Below are positions 58,286-64,000 of a stretch of 64,000 nucleotides of DNA, one piece after another; position 1 is the stretch's first letter; each line of letters starts with the position of its first letter. Location of the stretch: the NCBI GenBank assembly GCA_013373635.1, contig JABXHN010000022.1, positions 124,001 through 188,000 of the forward strand, written 5' to 3'. This DNA is from Flavobacteriaceae bacterium. Its GTDB lineage: Bacteria; Bacteroidota; Bacteroidia; Flavobacteriales; Flavobacteriaceae. The notes beneath the pieces are model-generated. The model did not search any database and was not told where the DNA came from. It was given only the letters and a program-made list of their open reading frames with translations. The position numbers and the translations under genes are program-made.

Positions 58286-59082
58286 ACGCACACGAAATCG
58301 ATTATCGCATCCAAGGAGAAGAGATGCAGTTTGTAGAAATTGAATTAGATCCACAGGAAGCTGTCGTTGCAGAATCTGGATCTTTTATGATGATGAATGA
58401 CTCTATAGGTATGGAAACCATTTTTGGAGATGGTTCCAAACAAAATGAAGGAGTGATGGGTAAATTGTTTTCTGCTGGTAAACGTTTACTTACAGGAGAG
58501 AGTTTATTTATGACGGTCTTCTTAAACCATGGTCAATCAAAGCGACAGGTGAGTTTTGCGGCTCCTTACCCGGGTAAGATCATACCGATTGACCTCTCAG
58601 AACTAGGAGGTAAGTTTATTTGTCAAAAGGATGCCTTTTTATGTGCAGCCAAGGGAGTCTCTGTAGGTATTGAATTTTCTAGAAAACTGGGTAGAGGTCT
58701 TTTTGGAGGTGAAGGATTCATCATGCAAAAACTAGAAGGAGATGGAATGGCATTTGTACACGCAGGTGGAACACTAGCCAAAAAGGAATTAGCTGCAGGG
58801 GAAACACTTAAAGTCGATACCGGTTGTTTAGTTGGTTTCTCTCAGCAGGTCAATTACGATATTGAATTTGTCGGTGGTATTAAGAATACGCTTTTTGGAG
58901 GTGAAGGATTGTTCTTCGCTCAATTGACGGGCCCTGGTACTGTATATGTTCAATCACTACCTTTTAGTCGCTTAGCTTCTAGAATATGGGCTGCAGCTCC
59001 AAAAATGGGAGGTCAACGCAAAGGAGAAGGCAGTATATTGGGAGGAATTGGAGACCTGATTGATGGCGATAATCGCTTTTAG
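58282..59082 (+). CDS. TIGR00266/AIM24-family protein
   Basis: 266 aa from the ATG at 58282, which forms the ATGA overlap with the DUF4442 stop; the track start at 58261 is less likely. Beta-helix-like repeats with glycine-rich turns: DPQEAVVAESGSFMMMNDSI, AGKRLLTGESLFMTVFLN, LGRGLFGGEGFIMQKLEGDG, AHAGGTLAKKELAAGETLKV (approximately) and GIKNTLFGGEGLFFAQLTGPG with QSLPFSRLASRI near the C-terminus. The family is related to mitochondrial AIM24; function in bacteria is unknown. Its stop overlaps the convergent PBP4-like gene by 4 bp. Confidence 0.92.
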   Translation: MNAHEIDYRIQGEEMQFVEIELDPQEAVVAESGSFMMMNDSIGMETIFGDGSKQNEGVMGKLFSAGKRLLTGESLFMTVFLNHGQSKRQVSFAAPYPGKIIPIDLSELGGKFICQKDAFLCAAKGVSVGIEFSRKLGRGLFGGEGFIMQKLEGDGMAFVHAGGTLAKKELAAGETLKVDTGCLVGFSQQVNYDIEFVGGIKNTLFGGEGLFFAQLTGPGTVYVQSLPFSRLASRIWAAAPKMGGQRKGEGSILGGIGDLIDGDNRF

Positions 59083-60350
59083 TAATGATCTCGAATAAGT
59101 CTGAGAACTTCACCCATTTCTTTTTTGACAACTGATGTTGGTTTGGTGTAGTGATTGTTCATAAAACTAAAGATCAAAGTAGTGCCGCTATTGGTTATTA
59201 AATACCCACTGAGATTAAAGTTATTTCCAAGGCTTCCAGTTTTAGCGTAAATATAGGGGCGATCCGTTCCATTTAACCAATGTTCTAAAGTTCCTGTTTC
59301 ACCACCTACTGGAAAAAATTCTAAATAATTGGGGCTTTCCTTTTGAATCTTTTCAAGGACTTGAACCATTGAGATGGGGCTAAATAGATTGTATCTAGAG
59401 AGTCCTGAGCCATCAACCCATCTTGGCTTTTGTTGTAAATCAGTGAGCAGTGTATCGATGACATAGCGTCTGATGTCATAGGAGTTTAATCGATTGTAAT
59501 GTTGGTTAGATGCGTTTAAAAGCAACTGTTCTGCTAAAAAATTATCACTTACCACCATCATCTGTTTGAGGATGCTATCTCTTTCGATACCTGAGAGCAG
59601 CTGATCAAATTCAATGGATTGATCTTCGCTTAAACCTATTTTTTTGTTGAGTTCTAACGATAATAAGTGAGCAGTGAGACTATCCGATTGTATAAATGGT
59701 ATATGAAGCGTGTCATTTTTAACAAGAGGAACATAGAATTCATTGGAGTAGTTAGCTCTTTTCTTTGGCATTGAAAAGGCTGTCATTTGACTACTATTAA
59801 CAAAGTATTCAGGCTTAAAACTCGCTTTACCATCGACAGTTCTTACTTCGAGTACATTTCCGTAAATCGGCAAAGCAGAACGTTCTGGTGAAAAAGCAGC
59901 ATCGTAATCTTCCCAAGCCCAACCAGGGCCAAAATGATCGTCCTCTAACTGACCTTTAAGCAGTTTAATGTGCTCCTTGTCCTTTAAAAAGTGATAGATG
60001 GTACTGTCCTTAAAAAATGGATGAAACAAACTAGGATCTGCAGTTCCTTTGATATAAATAGTGTCTTCTAAAGTAGTGTATTTAAGCGCTTCAATACGCT
60101 CTGGAATCAATTTTAGTGAGCTGTATAAAGTGAATATTTTAGTATTACTCGCTGGAGTAAAAAATCGGTTCCCATTGATATTAACAAGAGTGTCTTTTGT
60201 CATTGGATTGTAGACAAACAACCCAGTAAAATTATTTTTAAACACCTGTGAAACAGTGATCTGTTCCTGAATTTGACGTTGGGTTTTACTCAGTCTTGGG
60301 GAACATGAAACTATGAATCCAAGAAGTAATAGGATACTAATTCTCTTCAT
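59079..60350 (-). CDS. dacB: D-alanyl-D-alanine carboxypeptidase (PBP4/DacB, peptidase S13)
   Basis: 423 aa. Lipoprotein signal peptide with lipobox ISILLLLGFIVSCS (Cys about residue 16). Penicillin-binding motifs: SxxK in FFTPASNTKIFTLY (Ser about residue 67), SxN in MMVVSDNFLAEQLLL, and KTG in YIYAKTGSLGNNFNLSGY. It removes terminal D-Ala or cuts cross-links in the periplasm. PDLFH-type sequence GTADPSLFHPFF is the S13 hallmark. Followed upstream by the oxyR gene after 1 nt, so the two may be co-transcribed, although functions differ. Confidence 0.93.
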   Translation of the reverse strand: MKRISILLLLGFIVSCSPRLSKTQRQIQEQITVSQVFKNNFTGLFVYNPMTKDTLVNINGNRFFTPASNTKIFTLYSSLKLIPERIEALKYTTLEDTIYIKGTADPSLFHPFFKDSTIYHFLKDKEHIKLLKGQLEDDHFGPGWAWEDYDAAFSPERSALPIYGNVLEVRTVDGKASFKPEYFVNSSQMTAFSMPKKRANYSNEFYVPLVKNDTLHIPFIQSDSLTAHLLSLELNKKIGLSEDQSIEFDQLLSGIERDSILKQMMVVSDNFLAEQLLLNASNQHYNRLNSYDIRRYVIDTLLTDLQQKPRWVDGSGLSRYNLFSPISMVQVLEKIQKESPNYLEFFPVGGETGTLEHWLNGTDRPYIYAKTGSLGNNFNLSGYLITNSGTTLIFSFMNNHYTKPTSVVKKEMGEVLRLIRDHY

Positions 60351-60351
60351 T

Positions 60352-61287
60352 TTATTTTTTTAATGGGCTAATGATTTTTACATCATTAAAGGCAATTTCT
60401 CCTCTAATCACTCCTGAAATGACATCTCTCAAGGCCTCACTAATATGAAGCTTAAGCTCATTTTTGTGATAGATTAACGAAATCTCTCTGGCAGGAGAAG
60501 GATTTTTAAAGCTTCTGATATTTGACTTTTTTGAATCTGATAGATTTCTGGTGTTGAGATAAGGAAGTAAGGTCATTCCAAGTCCTTCATCTACAAGATT
60601 GATCAAGGTTTCAAAACTTCCCGATTCAATATTAAAACCTGAATTAGTTGTTTTTAAACCACCACAAATATTTAAGATTCCATCTCTAAAACAGTGACCA
60701 TCTTTTAAGAGAAGAATGTTTTGATCGTCTAAATCTTCAGCATTGAGTTCTTTTTTTTCTAATAAGGAATTGTTGTGATTGAGATAGGCTACAAATGGTT
60801 CATAGTACAGAGGTCGCTCAACAAGACCATCGTTTTCCAAGGGTGTAGCTGCAATTGCAGCATCCAATTTACCTTCGTGTAAGTTTTTTATAATCGTAGC
60901 AGTGTTTTCTTCCTTGATGATTAAATTGACCTTGGGATATTTGTTGTTAAAAGCCTTTAAAAACAAGGGGAGTAGGGTAGGCATTACTGTTGGAATAACT
61001 CCAATGGTAAAATCACCACCAATGAATCCCTTTTGTTGATCTACGATATCGCTAATTCTAGAGGCTTCATCGACTATGTGTTTTGCCTGCTCTAAGATCA
61101 TGGCTCCAACCCTTGTGATTTCAATAGGCTTTTTGGTTCGATCAAAGATTTGTAGATCTAATTCATCTTCTAGTTTTTGTATTTGCATACTCAAAGTAGG
61201 TTGGGTCACAAAACAGTGTTCAGCTGCTTGAGTAAAATTTCTGTATTCTGCTACAGAGAGTAAGTATTTAAGTTGTGTAATAGTCAT
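60352..61287 (-). CDS. oxyR: LysR-family peroxide regulator OxyR
   Basis: 311 aa. N-terminal LysR helix-turn-helix (TITQLKYLLSVAEYRNFTQAAEHCFVTQPTLSMQIQKLEDEL, read in parts: FTQAAEHCFVTQPTLSMQIQ). The regulatory domain carries LLKDGHCFRDGILNICGG, whose two cysteines, nine residues apart, align with the Cys199/Cys208 redox pair of E. coli OxyR. It senses hydrogen peroxide by disulfide formation. Divergent from dps, a standard OxyR target, with a near-perfect 20-bp palindrome in between. Confidence 0.95.
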   Translation of the reverse strand: MTITQLKYLLSVAEYRNFTQAAEHCFVTQPTLSMQIQKLEDELDLQIFDRTKKPIEITRVGAMILEQAKHIVDEASRISDIVDQQKGFIGGDFTIGVIPTVMPTLLPLFLKAFNNKYPKVNLIIKEENTATIIKNLHEGKLDAAIAATPLENDGLVERPLYYEPFVAYLNHNNSLLEKKELNAEDLDDQNILLLKDGHCFRDGILNICGGLKTTNSGFNIESGSFETLINLVDEGLGMTLLPYLNTRNLSDSKKSNIRSFKNPSPAREISLIYHKNELKLHISEALRDVISGVIRGEIAFNDVKIISPLKK

Positions 61288-61354
61288 CGAGTATCAATTA
61301 TAACTATAAAGATATAAAATATATAAATATTACTTATATAAAATAATAATTCAA

Positions 61355-61374
61355 ATAGCATAAATTTATACTAT
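61355..61374. promoter_or_regulatory. 20-bp palindrome between oxyR and dps
   Basis: ATAGCATAAATTTATACTAT; 18 of 20 positions match its reverse complement. The ATAG and CTAT ends match OxyR half-site ends, but the spacing (12 nt) differs from the E. coli 7-nt spacing. It lies 30 nt upstream of the dps ATG. Confidence 0.5.
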
Positions 61375-61403
61375 AATTACAAACCAATAAAAATCAATAC
61401 GTT

Positions 61404-61874
61404 ATGAATACAAATAGCATCGGATTATCTATAGAAAAATCAGCTCAAATCAGTGGATTACTCAATGAATTATTGGCCAATTTTCAAATCTATTACCAAA
61501 ATTTAAGAGGAATACACTGGAATATTAAAGGTCAATCATTTTTTGATCTTCATGTGAAATTTGAAGAACTCTACAATGACTCCAATCTCAAAATAGATCT
61601 AATTGCGGAGCGTATTCTAACCCTAGAACACACTCCACTTCACACTCATGAAGACTATATAAAGGTTGCAAAGATTAGAGTAGGAGTGAATGTCAAAGAG
61701 GCAAAAGAGGCTATTGTACTAATTTTAGATTCACTAAAAGAGCTCATAGTCATCGAACGATCGATTTTACAATTAGCTGCAGATGCTTCAGATGAAGGAA
61801 CTGTGAGTATGATGAGTGATTTTATCGCTGAGCAAGAAAAGACCGTATGGATGATGAAAGCTTGGTTGGCTTAA
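61404..61874 (+). CDS. dps: Dps-type ferritin-like DNA protection protein
   Basis: 156 aa. Four-helix ferritin-like dodecamer that oxidises iron with peroxide and can coat DNA. The intersubunit ferroxidase site is seen in IHWNIKGQSFFDLHVKFEELYND (His, Asp and Glu; residues about 39-61, quoted in part IHWNIKGQSFFDLHVKFEEL). A later acidic helix reads EGTVSMMSDFIAEQEKTVWM. The N-terminus is short, with few lysines, so DNA binding may be weak. Divergent from oxyR, which implies peroxide induction; overlaps the end of the RluF gene by 4 bp. Confidence 0.95.
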   Translation: MNTNSIGLSIEKSAQISGLLNELLANFQIYYQNLRGIHWNIKGQSFFDLHVKFEELYNDSNLKIDLIAERILTLEHTPLHTHEDYIKVAKIRVGVNVKEAKEAIVLILDSLKELIVIERSILQLAADASDEGTVSMMSDFIAEQEKTVWMMKAWLA

Positions 61875-62602
61875 TTCGTATGGGTTTTTGAGGAATCACT
61901 AACTAGTGAATTGATTTCAGAAAGTTCACTATCGGTGAGATAACGCCATTTTCCTATTTCCACATCTAAGGGTATGTTCATGATACGTACCCTTTTTAAT
62001 TTAGTCACCTTGTATCCCAAATATTCACACATTCTGCGAATCTGTCTGTTGAGTCCTTGAGTAAGGATTATTCTAAAATTGCGATCGTCAAGTTGCTCAA
62101 CAGTACATTTTCTGGTGACCTGACCTAGAATTGGAATTCCATTGGACATCTTTTGAACAAAATCAGCTTCGATCTTTTTGTTAACTCTCACGATGTATTC
62201 TTTTTCGTGATGGTTGCGAGCTCTAAGTATTTTATTGACGATATCTCCATCTGAAGTTAAAAGGATTAACCCCTCACTTGGCTTGTCGAGTCGTCCAATA
62301 GGAAAAATTCTTTTAGGGTATTTGATATAGTCGATGATATTGTCTTTTTCAACACGGGTGTCGGTAGTACAAACAATTCCAATAGGTTTGTTAAATGCGA
62401 TATAAACAGGCTTTTCATTCTGATTTTTTACTGGCTTTCCATCGACAGCCACAACATCGCTTTCCGATATTTTAGTCCCCATTTCTGGTAGCTCCCCATT
62501 AATGGTTACTCTTTTTTGTTCGATAAGCTTGTCAGCAGCCCTTCTAGAGCAGTATCCAATCTCACTGAGGTATTTGTTTATTCGAATTTTTTGGTCACTC
62601 AT
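61871..62602 (-). CDS. rluF: RluF-type 23S rRNA pseudouridine synthase
   Basis: 243 aa. N-terminal S4 domain (IRINKYLSEIGYCSRRAADKLI; residues 5-60) and catalytic domain with FNKPIGIVCTTD, IFPIGRLDKPSEGLILLTSDGD (catalytic Asp in GRLDK; quoted in part), KEYIVRVNK and GLNRQIRRMCEYLGYKV. RsuA/RluB/RluE/RluF branch; the GRLDKPSEGLI and the short N-terminus favour RluF, which modifies 23S uridine 2604. The exact target in this organism is not shown. Single-gene unit, convergent with dps. Confidence 0.9.
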   Translation of the reverse strand: MSDQKIRINKYLSEIGYCSRRAADKLIEQKRVTINGELPEMGTKISESDVVAVDGKPVKNQNEKPVYIAFNKPIGIVCTTDTRVEKDNIIDYIKYPKRIFPIGRLDKPSEGLILLTSDGDIVNKILRARNHHEKEYIVRVNKKIEADFVQKMSNGIPILGQVTRKCTVEQLDDRNFRIILTQGLNRQIRRMCEYLGYKVTKLKRVRIMNIPLDVEIGKWRYLTDSELSEINSLVSDSSKTHTN

Positions 62603-62623
62603 AAGGCAAAGATACCAAAAGAC

Positions 62624-63781
62624 TTATTCAATTCTATTCTCATCAAAGGCAGAAGGTAATAATTTTGGAATAAGGCGTATAAATATAGGGAGTAATAAGG
62701 CTCCACCGGGAAGCATAAATATTGCTAGGGAAGGGATGCTCTTAGCAATATCCAAAGCGTATTGTTGCACTTTTTTCTGTTCTTCAGGACTGAGATCTCT
62801 ATGAGTTGAATGACTTAGAAGCAATAGTAACTCCTTTGAATTTTTTAGTTCTCGAATAATGCGCTTGGAATTTCTCTTAATGAGTCGTTCAGCTAAATTG
62901 TTGATCTTGGACTGAAATCGTTGAATGGTATTCGAAGATTTTAAAGAACTTAGTTTTGATTCAAAATTCTCGGAGAATCGTTTGGCATTCTTTATACATA
63001 GTTGATAATCATCTGAGTCGAGATGTAATTCAGAGCTTATTGTTTGCAAATAGGATTGATGAGGTTCCTCAAGTTCGTTCTGTGCGTAAAGAATAATCGA
63101 ACACAAATCGAGAATATAGCGGTGATACCAATAGGTGTCTGTCTCAATACTATCAGCATCGTAATTTTCAAAGACTGTATCTGCTCCTAAATGAGCCAAA
63201 AGAATCCCGTAGAGCTGGTGTTTGGAGTCAGGTATTTGGAATTGTGTTTTTTTTCCATAGAGAATCGTCAACTCTTTTAAATAACCATAGGAATCGTCAA
63301 AATCAGTTTTATTTCTGAGAAAGTGATAAAAGCAAATGGGATCATAAATTACAAATGCATTGTAGAAATTGGAGCTGAACAATTGTGTCAAACGATTGTT
63401 CCCATTGTTGATTCTCTTATCGATAACCTCTTCTAGTGTGGTAGATGGGTTTTTTGACAAGAGATTTTTCCAAAAACTAGACGCCTTTACCAAGGGTTGG
63501 TAAAATTTGAGAACATCTTCTAAAAAGAGATTGTAATCTCTAGTCTTAGAGTATTGGGCATGCACTTCACAAAGTGCGTGTAAGAGATTGAGTTTCGCAA
63601 TCTCATCAGCTAATAATTCATGGGAAGTCGTATAGTTTTCTACGGTTTTAAAATGCAAACCATACACAAATCCTACGTCTGTCAATTGTTGGTATAAGTC
63701 TTTGAATTCTAAAATCGGATTTGATTTAGATTCAAAGACCACACCAAATTTTTTAACCCATGAAGAGGAAGAAGGATTCAT
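62624..63781 (-). CDS. LETM1-related biofilm-associated protein
   Basis: 385 aa. A helical protein without signal peptide; the last 40 residues, IPSLAIFMLPGGALLLPIFI and RLIPKLLPSAF, match the LETM1 core motif (lPgG..llP.....P.LLPS.F). The remaining N-terminal 330 residues are helical and specific to Flavobacteriia. One hydrophobic segment near residues 345-370 could cross the membrane. The family is named from its occurrence in biofilm-related flavobacteria; the molecular role (possibly ion transport or ribosome contact, by analogy with LETM1) is unproven. Confidence 0.85.
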   Translation of the reverse strand: MNPSSSSWVKKFGVVFESKSNPILEFKDLYQQLTDVGFVYGLHFKTVENYTTSHELLADEIAKLNLLHALCEVHAQYSKTRDYNLFLEDVLKFYQPLVKASSFWKNLLSKNPSTTLEEVIDKRINNGNNRLTQLFSSNFYNAFVIYDPICFYHFLRNKTDFDDSYGYLKELTILYGKKTQFQIPDSKHQLYGILLAHLGADTVFENYDADSIETDTYWYHRYILDLCSIILYAQNELEEPHQSYLQTISSELHLDSDDYQLCIKNAKRFSENFESKLSSLKSSNTIQRFQSKINNLAERLIKRNSKRIIRELKNSKELLLLLSHSTHRDLSPEEQKKVQQYALDIAKSIPSLAIFMLPGGALLLPIFIRLIPKLLPSAFDENRIE

Positions 63782-63786
63782 ATAAA

Positions 63787-63807
63787 AAAACCCTATAAAA
63801 GGGTTTT
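63787..63807 (-). terminator. Terminator of the superoxide dismutase gene
   Basis: Stem AAAACCC / GGGTTTT with a 7-nt loop, 6 nt after the stop on the minus strand, followed by T residues. Confidence 0.7.
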
Positions 63808-63812
63808 AAGAT

Positions 63813-64000
63813 TTATTGGATAATACCTGTACAGCTGACCCTTGCTCCAGCAGCACCACTTGGCTGTGAAACTAAATCATCAGTTCCTTGGTGAACGATT
63901 ACTGCTTTTCCGATGATGTTTTTGGTCTCATCCTCACAATCCATACACCACTCATCGGTCATAAAGTGTACTGTTGCTTTTCCATCAGCACCAACCGTAA
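63813..64000 (-). CDS. sodC: Cu/Zn superoxide dismutase, C-terminal fragment
   Basis: Partial gene running in from the right edge; the last 62 codons are visible. GKAVIVHQGTDDLVSQPSGAAGARVSCTGII contains the copper-ligand His (VIVHQ), the DD pair and the C-terminal disulfide Cys with the GARV arginine of the active site (quoted in parts: GKAVIVHQGTDDLVSQPSG, AAGARVSCTGII). Upstream of it, EWCMDCEDE is an unusual Cys-rich insert ahead of the usual SIIGRSLVVH position. The enzyme normally works in the periplasm on superoxide. Most of the gene lies outside the window. Confidence 0.88.
   Translation of the reverse strand, partial: TVGADGKATVHFMTDEWCMDCEDETKNIIGKAVIVHQGTDDLVSQPSGAAGARVSCTGIIQ

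Overview
The window looks like a chromosomal segment of a marine-type member of the Flavobacteriaceae (Bacteroidota). The support is the low GC content, genes preceded by the Bacteroidota promoter motif TAnnTTTG (often with an upstream TTG) rather than sigma70 boxes, the parA-parB-DUF5683-dapB-lepB order, a LETM1-related protein, a GSII plus GSIII glutamine synthetase pair, DUF1684 and DUF4442 proteins, and an AIR synthase of about 390 residues. I see no phage, insertion sequence, CRISPR array or rRNA operon. Most of the window is housekeeping DNA in short operons separated by clear stem-loop terminators.

Layout. 1-3.2 kb (minus): chromosome partition genes parA and parB, a DUF5683 membrane protein, dapB and the start of lepB. 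3.3-7.7 kb (minus): udk, an FtsB/DivIC-like gene and both methylmalonyl-CoA mutase subunits, joined by 8-nt overlaps. 7.7-12.5 kb: a peptidoglycan amino-sugar recycling cluster (anmK, a NagB-LmbE fusion, a DeoR-type regulator, murQ). 12.6-16 kb: a candidate small structured RNA, a 63-aa basic protein, and proC-proB-proA. 16-22.7 kb: two tRNA-Pro genes, a PQQ-type sugar dehydrogenase, a DoxX-like protein, a sulfatase, a secreted protein of unknown role, a small membrane protein with a decayed tandem copy, and a truncated globin. 22.7-30.3 kb: a Ca/Na exchanger, divergent GSII and GSIII, purM, prfA, pyrF. 30.4-38.2 kb: purU, an Lrp regulator, a DUF1684 lipoprotein, the PII-AmtB-porin nitrogen operon, crcB, a MazG-like hydrolase, ilvE. 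38.2-40.5 kb: mnmD, a 45-bp tandem repeat, an SRAP protein, an envelope protein, tRNA-Arg. 40.6-50.6 kb: a complete molybdenum-cofactor cluster attached to a Tat-exported molybdenum oxidoreductase (iorA-iorB), with xdhC-mocA alongside and the C-terminal scrap of a second such oxidoreductase. 50.9-53.6 kb: sulfide:quinone oxidoreductase, a DUF2892 protein, trxB. 53.6-64 kb: an AONS-like enzyme with a dipeptide epimerase, padR-pspC, DUF4442, TIGR00266, a PBP4-like peptidase, divergent oxyR/dps, an RluF-like enzyme, a LETM1-related protein and the end of a Cu/Zn superoxide dismutase gene.

How the parts fit. AnmK, MurQ and the two halves of the NagB-LmbE fusion could together carry anhydro-MurNAc to fructose-6-phosphate without a separate NagA. 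The two glutamine synthetases and the PII-AmtB operon share a 25-bp dyad (arms of the form ATACCCCTA and TAGGGGTAT, 7 nt apart), which points to a common nitrogen regulator. The SQR and DUF2892 promoters share a TGTRAC-N4-GTTACW site placed exactly 21 nt before a TAnnTTTA box, which points to one Crp/Fnr-like regulon. The molybdenum cluster contains the factor, its sulfuration/chaperone protein and the enzyme that uses it. No wholly new gene system stands out. The most novel-looking signals are regulatory (the nitrogen dyad, the sulfide operator, the padR inverted repeats, the small RNA) and two pseudogenes missed by an ORF-length cutoff. All assignments come from reading the sequence; nothing was searched against a database.
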